20,448 nt of DNA from UBA9676 sp036522155 (GCA_036522155.1 DATDGI010000257.1:1-20448), one strand, 5' to 3'; shown: positions 8,151-15,472, numbered from the stretch's first letter. Notes: generated by a model not told the origin, from the letters alone. Program-made: numbers and translations.

Positions 8151-8702
8151 ATGACATCTCCCGCCCATGCCCTGCGGCGCGCGGCCATCGCCCTCGGCGC
8201 CGCCAGCGTGGCCGTGCTCGGGGTGGCCACCGCCGCCACCGCGGCCGCCGGGCACCCCGCCATCTCCTTCCCGGCCTGCTCCACCTCCCAGCTGACCGGC
8301 TGGATGGGCGTGCCGGGGAACGGCGCGGCCGGCTCGGTCTACTACGACCTGCAGCTGTCCAACGTCGGCACGTCCACCTGCACCCTGTTCGGCTTCCCCG
8401 GGGTGTCCGCGGTCAACGGCAGCGGCCACCGGCTCGGCCGGCCCGCCGGGCGCGAGTACGCCAGGCCGGCCACCACCCAGGTGCTGGCGCCCGGCGCCAC
8501 CGTGCACTCGGTGCTGCGGATCCTCAACCCGGGTGTCATCGGCTGCCCGACCGCGACCGCCGCCGGACTGAAGGTGTACCCGCCGAACCAGTTCCGCGCG
8601 CTGTTCGTGCCGTTCAGCTTCGGGACCTGCACCGGCCACTTCCGTAACCTGACCGTCCGGGCGGTCCGGCACGGGGCCGGAATACCTGGTTACAGCCAGT
8701 AA
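8151..8702 (+). CDS. Secreted DUF4232 domain protein
   Basis: A 183-residue exported protein. A signal peptide is plain: arginines at 9-10, hydrophobic core 11-28, and Ala-rich cleavage region (TAATAAA) near residue 33. The mature part matches DUF4232, a beta-sandwich domain common in actinobacterial exported proteins with no known function: four cysteines (43, 77, 132, 160) positioned for two disulfides, a YYDLQLSNVGTSTCTLFGFPGV strand pair, and a closing YPPNQFRALFVPF...C motif. The start at 8151 has an AAGGGGAA Shine-Dalgarno. It is a paralogue of the next gene, which is a lipoprotein version. A strong hairpin follows its stop, so it may be transcribed alone. Confidence 0.85.
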   Translation: MTSPAHALRRAAIALGAASVAVLGVATAATAAAGHPAISFPACSTSQLTGWMGVPGNGAAGSVYYDLQLSNVGTSTCTLFGFPGVSAVNGSGHRLGRPAGREYARPATTQVLAPGATVHSVLRILNPGVIGCPTATAAGLKVYPPNQFRALFVPFSFGTCTGHFRNLTVRAVRHGAGIPGYSQ

Positions 8703-8725
8703 TCGAAAGACTACCGAGATAGGCT

Positions 8726-8758
8726 GGCTGTGGTGGCTGGCCTGCAGCCGCCACAGCC
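8726..8758 (+). terminator. 14-bp hairpin between the two DUF4232 genes (terminator or 5'-UTR structure)
   Basis: Left arm GGCTGTGGTGGCTG (8726-8739), loop GCCTG, right arm CAGCCGCCACAGCC (8745-8758). As RNA all 14 pairs form, with one G-U. There is no U-tract, which is common for actinobacterial terminators. It begins 24 nt after the upstream stop and ends 16 nt before the downstream GTG, so it may end the first transcript or mask the start of the second. Confidence 0.65.
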
Positions 8759-8774
8759 TCTCGGGGGGGAAACA

Positions 8775-9419
8775 GTGATCGCTCCGTCCGCGGCCGCCAT
8801 CCGGGCGGCCGCCACCATGGCCGCCCTGCTCGCCGCGGCGGCGGTGCTGTCCGCGTGCGGCACCGCCCACCCGGGTTCCGCGAACGGCGCCGCCACCACG
8901 ACCCCGTCGCCCAGCCACCACGCGGGCACCAGCACACCCACCATCACGCCGACCCCAAGCACCAGCGCCAGCCTCGCCAGTTGCGCCACGTCCGCGCTGA
9001 AGGCGAGCGTCGACACGACCAAGTCGAGCGGGGCGGCGGGCAGCATCTACTACCCGCTCGACCTCACCAACGTCTCGGGCACGGCCTGCACCCTGGCCGG
9101 TTATCCCGGCGTCGCCTTCGTCTCCGGCCCGGCCGGCGCGCTGATGGGCCGGGCCGCCAGCCGGAACCCGGTCCAGTCGGCGGCGGCGATCACCCTCATG
9201 CCGGGCCAGGCCGCCCACGCCATGCTCCAGGTCGCCGAGGCCGGCAACTTCGTCCCCGCCCAATGCGTCCCGGTGACCGCGCACTGGCTCCAGGTCTACC
9301 CACCGGACCAGGCCTCGGCCCTGTTCGTCCCGTTCACCACCCAGGCCTGCTCGGCCCGGCTGCCGCACAAGGTGGGCAGCCAACTCAGCGTGTCCGTCGT
9401 CCAGCCCGGCCTCGGCTAA
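8775..9419 (+). CDS. DUF4232 domain lipoprotein
   Basis: A 214-residue predicted lipoprotein. The N-terminal hydrophobic stretch ends in the lipobox VLSAC with lipidated Cys28. A Ser/Thr/Pro/His-rich flexible linker (about 30-66) follows, then a DUF4232 domain with four cysteines (70, 105, 164, 192), IYYPLDLTNVSGTACTLAGYPGV and YPPDQASALFVPF, the same skeleton as the preceding gene. It would sit on the outer face of the membrane; its function is unknown. The open frame begins at 8730, but the GTG at 8775 is preferred: it gives a proper lipoprotein signal, follows the G-rich GGGGGGGAAACA leader, and leaves the 14-bp hairpin (8726-8758) outside the coding region. Confidence 0.85.
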   Translation: MIAPSAAAIRAAATMAALLAAAAVLSACGTAHPGSANGAATTTPSPSHHAGTSTPTITPTPSTSASLASCATSALKASVDTTKSSGAAGSIYYPLDLTNVSGTACTLAGYPGVAFVSGPAGALMGRAASRNPVQSAAAITLMPGQAAHAMLQVAEAGNFVPAQCVPVTAHWLQVYPPDQASALFVPFTTQACSARLPHKVGSQLSVSVVQPGLG

Positions 9420-9444
9420 CCGGAACTGGCCCTCGCCGCCGCGA

Positions 9445-9450
9445 TACGGT
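9445..9450 (+). promoter_or_regulatory. Candidate -10 element, promoter of DUF885 gene
   Basis: TACGGT lies 7 nt before the ATG at 9458. The intervening CGGGGCC could instead act as a weak Shine-Dalgarno, so leaderless initiation is likely but not certain. Confidence 0.45.
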
Positions 9451-9457
9451 CGGGGCC

Positions 9458-10993
9458 ATGACCGACGAGCTATCGCCCCGGCTGCGCGCCGTCTGCGACA
9501 TGAACGTCGCAGAAACGCGCGAGTACGGCGGGCGGCACGAGTATGACGGCGTCATCCAGGATCTCTCCGCCGGCGGGGTGCGGGCCGCCCTGGCCGCGCT
9601 GGCCACGGCGGCCGAATCCGGCGCGGTCCTGGATGATCCGCACGATGAGGCCCACCTGGCCGCGTTCGAGGATCACACCCGGACCGTGTTCGGGGAACTG
9701 GAACTGCACCGGCGGAACCCGCTGCTGCACCTGTCCGGCCTGGACCTGGCCTGCTACGACCGCGACTACTCCCCGCAGGCCGACCGGGACCGGGCGCGGC
9801 TGGCGCACCTGGTCCGCTGGCCGCAGGCCATCGACGCCGCCATTGCCGCACTCGACCAGGTCAGCGCTCCGGTCGCGGCGGCCCTGCTCAGCGGGATCAA
9901 GGGCCTGGCGGCGGGCATCCCGGCCAGCGCCCCGCCGGACGTGGCCGGCGCCGCCCGCGCCGCCCATCAGCGGCTGGTCGCCACCATCACCACCCTGGCC
10001 AGCTCCGGATCACCGGACCCGGCCCTGGGCGGCCCGGCGCTGACCGCGCTCATGGGCGGCGCCGAGCGGCTGGAGGTGGACCTCGGCCGGCTGGCCGAGC
10101 AGGCCGACGCCGAGCGCGACCGGCTGTGGGAACGGCTGACCGCCGGCTGCGACCGGATCGAGCCCGGGCGGCCGCCGCTGGAACTGGCCGCCGAACTGGT
10201 CCGTGACCACCCGGACGCGAGCGGGGTCATCGACGCCGCCCGGCACTGGACCGAGCGCGCGATCGCCTTCACCCGCGAACAGGACCTCGTGCCCTACCAC
10301 GACGGCGAGTGCCTGGTCGGGCCGGCCCCGGAATCCCGGCGGTGGGCGATGGCGATGATGGCCACGTCCGGGCCGGGCGAACCGGAGGGGCCGTCGTGGT
10401 ACTACATCACCCCGCCGGACGAGTCCTGGCCGGCCGACCAGGCGGCGGAGTGGCTGGAGGTGTTCAGCGCGACCACGCTGCCCGGGATCACCGTGCACGA
10501 GGTCGCGCCCGGGCACTTCTCGCACGGCCGGGCGCTGCGCCGGGCGGCGACACCGGTCCGGCGGATACTGCACTCCGAGGCGTTCGTGGAAGGGTGGGCG
10601 CACTACGCCGAGGAAGTCTGTGTCGAGCAGGGATTCTGTGCCGGCGATCCGCGGTTCGAGATCGGCGTGTGGCTGGAGGCGCTGGTCCGGGTGACCCGGC
10701 TGGCCTGCGCGATCGGCATGCACACGGCGGGCATGACGGTCGAGGAGGGCGCGCGCAGGTTCGCCGCCGACACCCACCTGTCCGGCCCGGCGGCGCTGTC
10801 CGAGGCCCGGCGGGCCACCTTCGACCCGTCGTATGGCCGGTACACCTGGGGCAAGCTGGTGATCATGGACCTGCGTGAGCAGGCCAGGCAGCAGTGGGGA
10901 GCCGGCTTCACGCTGCCGCGGTTCCACTCCGCCCTGCTCGCGCTGGGGGCCCCGCCGCTCGGCCTGCTCGGCACGGCCATCGTCCGCGGCTGA
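9458..10993 (+). CDS. DUF885 family protein, metallopeptidase-like
   Basis: A 511-residue soluble protein without a signal peptide. The C-terminal half has the DUF885 hallmarks: ITVHEVAPGHF, with a His-Glu...His zinc-site motif (His347, Glu348, His353), then EAFVEGWAHYAEE about 30 residues later, which would supply a further acidic ligand, and a closing SYGRYTWGKLVI segment. Family members are usually taken to be metal-dependent carboxypeptidase-like enzymes, but the substrate here cannot be predicted. The N-terminal half is alpha-helical and Ala/Leu-rich. The start at ATG 9458 is supported by the TACGGT element and the family-like N-terminus; the open frame back to 8855 runs through the DUF4232 gene in another frame and is not coding. 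Confidence 0.9.
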   Translation: MTDELSPRLRAVCDMNVAETREYGGRHEYDGVIQDLSAGGVRAALAALATAAESGAVLDDPHDEAHLAAFEDHTRTVFGELELHRRNPLLHLSGLDLACYDRDYSPQADRDRARLAHLVRWPQAIDAAIAALDQVSAPVAAALLSGIKGLAAGIPASAPPDVAGAARAAHQRLVATITTLASSGSPDPALGGPALTALMGGAERLEVDLGRLAEQADAERDRLWERLTAGCDRIEPGRPPLELAAELVRDHPDASGVIDAARHWTERAIAFTREQDLVPYHDGECLVGPAPESRRWAMAMMATSGPGEPEGPSWYYITPPDESWPADQAAEWLEVFSATTLPGITVHEVAPGHFSHGRALRRAATPVRRILHSEAFVEGWAHYAEEVCVEQGFCAGDPRFEIGVWLEALVRVTRLACAIGMHTAGMTVEEGARRFAADTHLSGPAALSEARRATFDPSYGRYTWGKLVIMDLREQARQQWGAGFTLPRFHSALLALGAPPLGLLGTAIVRG

Positions 10994-11032
10994 TGGCGGC
11001 CTGCGGCCCGGCCCGCCCTTGATCCCGCCATC
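10992..11032 (+). terminator. Inverted repeat after the DUF885 gene, possible terminator
   Basis: GATGGCGG (10992-10999) pairs with CCGCCATC (11025-11032), eight base pairs starting inside the stop codon. The 25-nt interior holds a smaller GCGG/CCGC hairpin. No U-tract. The right part overlaps the candidate -35 of the next gene. Confidence 0.4.
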
Positions 11033-11047
11033 CGCCTGGACAATAAT
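11019..11047 (+). promoter_or_regulatory. Candidate sigma-70-like promoter of MarR-GNAT gene
   Basis: TTGATC (11019-11024), a 17-bp spacer and AATAAT (11042-11047). The predicted start of transcription falls at about 11054, on the first operator and on an in-frame GTG. This AT-rich patch stands out from the surrounding GC-rich DNA. Confidence 0.5.
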
Positions 11048-11081
11048 TTGACTGTGTCAAATATATCTTTGACTTCGTCAG
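11048..11081. promoter_or_regulatory. Two tandem inverted repeats, probable MarR operator
   Basis: TTGAC-TGT-GTCAA (11048-11060) is a perfect inverted repeat. TTGAC-TTC-GTCAG (11069-11081) matches it except for the last base. Their centres (11054 and 11075) are 21 bp apart, two turns of B-DNA, so two dimers could bind on the same face. They cover the predicted transcription start and the N-terminal codons of the MarR-GNAT gene, which suits autorepression. Confidence 0.65.
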
Positions 11082-11086
11082 AAGAG

Positions 11087-12007
11087 ATGGTGAGCGGCGA
11101 GCAGGTCGCCGCGGTGCGGGAGTTCAACCGGTTCTATACCAACGTGCTGGGCCTGCTGCGGGAAGGGCTGCTGGATACGCCCTATTCGCTGACCGAGGCC
11201 AGGGTCCTGTTCGAGCTGGCCCGCGCGGACCAGCACGAGGTCAGCGACCTGCGCCGGGGGCTCGACATCGACGCGGGCTACCTGAGCCGGCTGCTGGCCC
11301 GGTTCGAGGCCGACGGGCTCGTCACCCGGGCCCGGTCGGCGGCCGACGCCCGGCGGCAGGTCATCGGGCTCACGACGGCCGGGCGGGCGGTCTTCGCCCG
11401 GCTGGACGGCCTGTCCGGCGACCAAATCCGTGCCCTGCTCGCCGGGCTGAGCCCGGCCGGGCGGCACCGGCTGACCGGCGCGATGGCCGACATCAGGGAC
11501 GCCATCGCGCCGACGGCCAGGCCGGCCGCGTTCGTGCTCCGCCCGCCCGCCCCGGGCGACCTGGGCTGGGTGGTGCAGCGGCACGGCGCCCTGTACGCGG
11601 CCGAGTACGGCTGGGACGCCTCGTTCGAGGCGCTGGTGGCCCGGATCGTCGCCGGCTACGCGGGCCGGGCCGGCCAGCCCGGGGAAGCCTGCTGGATCGC
11701 CGAGCTGGGGGGCGAGCCGGCCGGCTGCGTGTTCTGCATGCGCAAGGACGGCACGACCGCCCAGCTGCGACTGCTGCTGGTCGAGCCGCACGCCCGTGGC
11801 CTGGGCATGGGCGGCCGGCTGGTGGCCGAATGCGTCGCGTTCGCCCGCCGGGCCGGCTACCGCGAGCTGGTCCTGTGGACCAACGACGTGCTGCACGCCG
11901 CCCGCCGCATCTACCAGCGGGCCGGTTTCGAGCTGGCCGGCTCGGAGCCGCACCACAGCTTCGGCCACGACCTGGTCGGCCAGGACTGGCGGCTGGCGCT
12001 CGGCTAG
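11087..12007 (+). CDS. MarR family regulator fused to GNAT acetyltransferase
   Basis: A protein of 306 residues from ATG 11087. The N-terminal ~145 residues are a MarR winged helix: SLTEARVLFELA, recognition region DIDAGYLSRLLARFEADGLV, and wing SAADARRQVIGLT. From about residue 150 a GNAT domain follows, with the acetyl-CoA loop VEPHARGLGMGGRLV and the C-terminal AARRIYQRAGFE motif. This is a known fusion class; the acetyl acceptor is unknown. Alternative in-frame starts are TTG 11048, GTG 11054 (6 nt after AATAAT, so possibly leaderless) and GTG 11090. GAAGAG directly before ATG 11087 is too close to be a good ribosome site for it. The stop shares a CTAG with the convergent response regulator. 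Probably autoregulated through the tandem operator. Confidence 0.92.
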   Translation: MVSGEQVAAVREFNRFYTNVLGLLREGLLDTPYSLTEARVLFELARADQHEVSDLRRGLDIDAGYLSRLLARFEADGLVTRARSAADARRQVIGLTTAGRAVFARLDGLSGDQIRALLAGLSPAGRHRLTGAMADIRDAIAPTARPAAFVLRPPAPGDLGWVVQRHGALYAAEYGWDASFEALVARIVAGYAGRAGQPGEACWIAELGGEPAGCVFCMRKDGTTAQLRLLLVEPHARGLGMGGRLVAECVAFARRAGYRELVLWTNDVLHAARRIYQRAGFELAGSEPHHSFGHDLVGQDWRLALG

Positions 12008-12684
12008 TTCTCGCCCGGAACCACCATCCCGGTCTCGTACGCCAGGATCACCGCCTGGATCCGGTCCCGCAAGCCGAGCTTGGCCAGCACGTGGCCGACG
12101 TGGGTCTTCACCGTGGCCTCGCTCACCACCAGGTCGGCGGCGATCTCGGCGTTGCTGCGGCCGCGGGCCAGCAGCCGCAGGATCTCCCGCTCCCGGCTGG
12201 TCAGCGAGGCCAGCGCGCTCGGCGAGGGGGCCATGGCCGGCGGCTTGCGGGTGAACGCCTCGATGAGCATCCGGGTCACCGAGGGCGCCAGCAGCGCGTC
12301 GCCGGCCGCGGCGGCCCTGACCGCCGCGATCAGGTCGTGCCGGGGGGCGTCCTTGAGCAGGAAACCGCTGGCCCCGGCCCGCAGCGCCTCGTACACGTAC
12401 TCGTCGAAATCGAAGGTGGTCAGCATGACCACCTTCGGGCCGGGCTGGCCGCCGCCGGCGATCAGCTTGGTGGCCGCCAGCCCGTCCATGCCCGGCATCC
12501 GGATATCCATCAGCACCACGTCGGGCGCCACGGCCTGGGCCAGTGCGACCGCGTCCGCGCCGTTGCCGGCCTCCCCGGCCACCTCGATGCCGTCGGCCGC
12601 GGCCAGGATGACACAGAACCCGGCCCTGACCAGTTCCTGGTCGTCCACCACCAGCACCCGGATCGGGCCGTCCCCGCCGGTCAT
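12004..12684 (-). CDS. NarL/LuxR-type response regulator (second system)
   Basis: A 226-residue regulator. The receiver domain has Asp14-Asp15, phospho-acceptor Asp60 in VVLMDIRMP, MLTTFDFDEYVYEALRAGAS and Lys111 in GFLLKDA. A LuxR/GerE helix-turn-helix follows (TSREREILRLLARGRSNAEI through ATVKTHVGHVLAKLGLRDR). The ATG at 12684 overlaps the kinase stop by 4 bp. The very long open frame to 15123 is an antisense shadow through the kinase and glycosyltransferase genes. The regulator's stop is the complement of the MarR-GNAT stop in a shared CTAG. Likely targets are its own operon and the divergent glycosyltransferase gene, whose shared upstream region has paired inverted repeats; this is inference. 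Confidence 0.95.
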   Translation of the reverse strand: MTGGDGPIRVLVVDDQELVRAGFCVILAAADGIEVAGEAGNGADAVALAQAVAPDVVLMDIRMPGMDGLAATKLIAGGGQPGPKVVMLTTFDFDEYVYEALRAGASGFLLKDAPRHDLIAAVRAAAAGDALLAPSVTRMLIEAFTRKPPAMAPSPSALASLTSREREILRLLARGRSNAEIAADLVVSEATVKTHVGHVLAKLGLRDRIQAVILAYETGMVVPGEN

Positions 12685-13838
12685 GACACCGGCAGCCGGG
12701 CGGTCACGGCGAAACCGCTGCCGGTTGGCCCGACCGTCAGCGAGCCGCCGCAGGAGGCGACCCGCTCGGCGATGCCGGCCAGGCCGAACCCGCCATTGCC
12801 GCCGGGGGCGGGCGGCCGGCCGCTGTTCCCGGATCCGTCGTCGGCCACCCGGACCGTGACGAAGCCGGGTTCGTAGGTCAGCGTCACCTCGGCCCGCGAG
12901 GCCTGGGCGTGCCGCAGGCTGTTGGTCAGCGCCTCCTGGATGATCCGGTAGGCGGTCAGGTCGGTGCCCGGGCTGAGCTCGGCGGCCGCGCCGGTCACCG
13001 TGAGCTCGACCCCCAGGCCTGCCTCCCGCACCTGGTCCAGCACCGTGCCCAGCCCGGCCAGCGACACCGATGGAGCGGTCGGCCGGTCCGGCGCGGGGCC
13101 GCGCAGCACCCCGAGCAGCCGCCGCAGTTCGGTCAGCGCGGCCCGGGCGGTGCTGCCGATGATCTCGACCGACCGGGCCGCCTCCACCGGCCGGCCGGGC
13201 AGCAGCGCACCCGCCGCCTCCGCCTGCACCGCCATGAGGCCGACGTGATGGGCGACCACGTCGTGCAGTTCGCGTGCGATCCGGGCCCGCTCGGCCGCGG
13301 CCGCCCGGGCGGTCTGGATGTCCCGCTCGGCCTCGGCCGCGGCCGCCCGGGCCTCGACTTCGGCCAGGTAGGCCTGCCGGGTGCGGCTCAGCAGGCCGGC
13401 CATGCCCGCGGTGATGAAGATGAGCGAGACCACGGCAAAGTCGTACGGCTGGGTGTGGCCGGGCAGCAGGAACTGCGACCGGAGAATGCCCAGCGCCAGC
13501 ACCACGGTGAGGACGCGGCGGACGGCCGGGCGGCTGCGCTCGATCACCGTGAAATACGCGATCGCCAGGGCCAGCGGCAGCGGGGCAAAGCCCAGGCCGA
13601 GCGAGTCGTAGATGACCCGGGGCAGGCCCGCCGCCAGGAAGGTCGCGGCCGGCCACCGGCGGCGCCACGCGAGCGGCAGGGTCTCGAGCACGACCAGGGT
13701 CAGCGCCAGCCAGAACGGATGCAGCTGGGACCGGTAGAACAGCAGCGTGACCACGTTGGCCACGGTCAGGGCGTGCGCCAGGATCAGGTCCTGCACCCAT
13801 GCGGGCAGGTCCATCACCGCCGACGCCAGCCGCTTCAC
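12681..13838 (-). CDS. Two-component sensor histidine kinase (second system)
   Basis: A 385-residue membrane kinase. Residues 1-150 carry about five transmembrane spans with short loops. An Ala/Glu/Arg-rich coiled-coil linker (about 152-185) leads to HisKA_3 with phospho-acceptor His192 in ARELHDVVAHHVGLM. HATPase_c has N-box YRIIQEALTNSLRHAQ and a standard G1 box VADDGSGN, then GGFGLAGIAERV. Start: GTG 13838 is exactly 6 nt after TACGAT; the adjacent GTG 13841 and ATG 13814 are alternatives. It is coupled to the regulator by an ATGA overlap. The kinase is similar in plan to the one at 3561-4760 but keeps a complete ATP-binding signature. Confidence 0.93.
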   Translation of the reverse strand: MKRLASAVMDLPAWVQDLILAHALTVANVVTLLFYRSQLHPFWLALTLVVLETLPLAWRRRWPAATFLAAGLPRVIYDSLGLGFAPLPLALAIAYFTVIERSRPAVRRVLTVVLALGILRSQFLLPGHTQPYDFAVVSLIFITAGMAGLLSRTRQAYLAEVEARAAAAEAERDIQTARAAAAERARIARELHDVVAHHVGLMAVQAEAAGALLPGRPVEAARSVEIIGSTARAALTELRRLLGVLRGPAPDRPTAPSVSLAGLGTVLDQVREAGLGVELTVTGAAAELSPGTDLTAYRIIQEALTNSLRHAQASRAEVTLTYEPGFVTVRVADDGSGNSGRPPAPGGNGGFGLAGIAERVASCGGSLTVGPTGSGFAVTARLPVS

Positions 13839-13844
13839 CACCCG

Positions 13845-13850
13845 ATCGTA
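13845..13850 (-). promoter_or_regulatory. Candidate -10 element, leaderless promoter of second sensor kinase
   Basis: On the minus strand TACGAT lies 6 nt before GTG 13838. The surrounding ACGATCGGG (13841-13849, minus) is repeated exactly in the divergent glycosyltransferase promoter (13940-13948, plus). Confidence 0.5.
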
Positions 13851-13870
13851 AAGCGCGGCCGCGCCGCGGT

Positions 13871-13918
13871 GGATCGTCCGCGCGGGCGATCCCGCGACAT
13901 CGTTCCCGCGCCCGATGT
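13871..13918. promoter_or_regulatory. Two tandem ATCG-N10-CGAT inverted repeats, candidate operators
   Basis: GGATCG-N10-CGATCC (13871-13892) is a 22-bp palindrome with a single mismatched pair. ACATCG-N10-CGATGT (13897-13918) has the same 6-10-6 geometry. Starts are 26 bp apart. Both lie between the divergent kinase and glycosyltransferase promoters. Binding by the adjacent NarL-type regulator is inferred. Confidence 0.55.
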
Positions 13919-13938
13919 GGCCGCCGGGCCGGCCGCGG

Positions 13939-13944
13939 GACGAT
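13939..13944 (+). promoter_or_regulatory. Candidate -10 element, promoter of glycosyltransferase gene
   Basis: GACGAT, one base off TANNNT, lies 6 nt before the ATG at 13951. The following CGGGGC could be a weak ribosome site, so leaderless initiation is possible but unproven. Confidence 0.4.
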
Positions 13945-13950
13945 CGGGGC

Positions 13951-15468
13951 ATGTCTGCTGACTCCCTGCTGGCCGGGCCCGCGCCCGCCGTCACCGCCCC
14001 GGCCGCCCGGCCACCCCGGCTGGTCATCGCCCTGATCGCCGCCGCCGCGTTCGCCGCCGAGATGGCGGTCGGCGCGCGGTACGGCTATCACCGGGATGAG
14101 CTGTACTTCCTGCAGGCCGGGCAGCATCCGGCGCTCGGTTATGTGGACCAGCCGGCGCTCACCCCGCTGGCCGCGCGGGCGATGGCCGCGCTGACCGGCA
14201 ACACGCTGGCCGGGCTGCGGCTGCTGCCCGCGCTGCTGCTGGCGGCGATGGTGTACCTGGCCGCCGCCATGAGCCGGCTGCTCGGCGGCGGGCGGGCGGC
14301 CCAGGTGATCGCCGCACTGGCCACCGCCTGCTGCGGCGAGTACCTGGCGGCCAGCCACCTGTTCAGCACCACCACCCTCGACTTCGCGTTCTGGGCGCTC
14401 ACCTTCTACCTGGTGCTGCGGCTGCTCCGGTCGGCCGACCCGCGCTGGTGGCTGGCGGTGGGCGCCGCCGCTGGCGTGGCCGGCAGCGCGAAATGGACCA
14501 TCGGCGTGCTGGCCGCGGCGCTGGTCGCCGGCTGCCTGGCGACCCCGGCCCGGGCCCTGCTGCGCAGCCGTTACGCCCTCGCCGGGGCGGTGCTGGCGGC
14601 CGCCCTGGCCAGCCCGGACGTGATCTGGCAGGCCAGCCACGGCTGGCCGAACCTGGCGGTGTTCGGGGCCCTGCACGGCCAGGCCGGCCACAACATCGCG
14701 GTGTACTGGGCGGCCCAGCTCATCTACACCGGGGTCGCGCTCACCCCGGTCTGGCTGGCCGGTGAGTGGTGGTGCCTGCGCGATCCAGCCGCCCGCCCGT
14801 TCCGCCCGGCCGGGATCGCGGCCCTGATCGTGCTGGCGGTGTTCTTCGTGGCCGGCGGCAAGCCCTACTACGGCGGCGGGGTGTTCACCTTCCTGTTCGC
14901 CGCCGGGTCGCTCCCGGTGGCGCGCTGGCTGGCCGGGCGCAGGCTGCGGCAGGCCGCGGCGGCCGCGGTGCTGGCCCTGTCCACCGCGCTGACCCTGCCG
15001 ATCGCGCTGCCCGTGCTGCCGGCCGGGGCGCTGGCCACCATCCCGCTCCAGAAGATCAACTACGACCTGGCGGAAACCATCGCCTGGTCCCGGCAGGTCG
15101 CGCTGGTCGCCCGCCTGTACCACGCGCTGCCACCCGGCCAGCGGGCCACCACCGCCATCCTGGCCGGCAACTACGGCGAGGCCGGGGCGATCGACAGGTA
15201 CCGGCCAGGGACCGGGCTGCCGCCCGCCTTCAGCGGCAGCAACAGCTTCTGGTTCTGGGGGCCGCCACCGGCCAGGGACACCTCAGCCATCGCGGTGAAC
15301 ATGGACCCGGCCCTGCTGCGGCGGCTGTTCCGGCAGGTGCGGCAGGTCGCCGTGTTCCGCAATGGCCTGGGGGTCAGGGACGACGAGCAGGGCGTGGTCA
15401 TCGACGAGGCGGCCGGGCTGCGCATGCCCTGGCGGGCCGCCTGGCCGCTGCTGCGGGAATTCTCCTAG
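13951..15468 (+). CDS. GT39-like (ArnT/PMT family) membrane glycosyltransferase
   Basis: A 505-residue polytopic membrane protein. Family hallmarks are the first extracytoplasmic loop with YHRDELYFLQAG (acidic pair Asp49-Glu50, expected catalytic/metal site) and GYVDQPALTPL (Asp66). About ten transmembrane spans follow to residue 370, then a roughly 130-residue extracytoplasmic C-terminal domain with NYGEAGAIDRY and SFWFWGPPP, as in actinobacterial GT39 proteins. Such enzymes transfer a sugar from a polyprenyl-phosphate donor to an acceptor outside the membrane; donor and acceptor are unknown here. ATG 13951 is chosen over an in-frame ATG at 13915 because it follows the GACGAT element and avoids the operator region. 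It is divergent from, and may be regulated by, the second two-component system. Confidence 0.88.
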   Translation: MSADSLLAGPAPAVTAPAARPPRLVIALIAAAAFAAEMAVGARYGYHRDELYFLQAGQHPALGYVDQPALTPLAARAMAALTGNTLAGLRLLPALLLAAMVYLAAAMSRLLGGGRAAQVIAALATACCGEYLAASHLFSTTTLDFAFWALTFYLVLRLLRSADPRWWLAVGAAAGVAGSAKWTIGVLAAALVAGCLATPARALLRSRYALAGAVLAAALASPDVIWQASHGWPNLAVFGALHGQAGHNIAVYWAAQLIYTGVALTPVWLAGEWWCLRDPAARPFRPAGIAALIVLAVFFVAGGKPYYGGGVFTFLFAAGSLPVARWLAGRRLRQAAAAAVLALSTALTLPIALPVLPAGALATIPLQKINYDLAETIAWSRQVALVARLYHALPPGQRATTAILAGNYGEAGAIDRYRPGTGLPPAFSGSNSFWFWGPPPARDTSAIAVNMDPALLRRLFRQVRQVAVFRNGLGVRDDEQGVVIDEAAGLRMPWRAAWPLLREFS

Positions 15469-15472
15469 GGCC

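Noticed and set aside
6258..9383. 1041-residue open frame on the minus strand extending the gamma-glutamyltransferase-like gene
   Set aside because: The family N-terminus begins at 8060 with an AGGAG ribosome site. The extra part is antisense to both DUF4232 genes and has shadow composition.
8855..9457. Upstream extension of the DUF885 frame
   Set aside because: It overlaps the DUF4232 lipoprotein in another frame, is His/Arg/Gly/Pro-rich, and the ATG at 9458 has a promoter element.
12004..15123. 1039-residue open frame on the minus strand extending the response regulator upstream
   Set aside because: Its upstream two thirds run antisense to the glycosyltransferase and out of frame through the kinase. 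The residues are Arg/Gly/Ala/Pro/Gln-rich without domains; only the last 226 residues are real.
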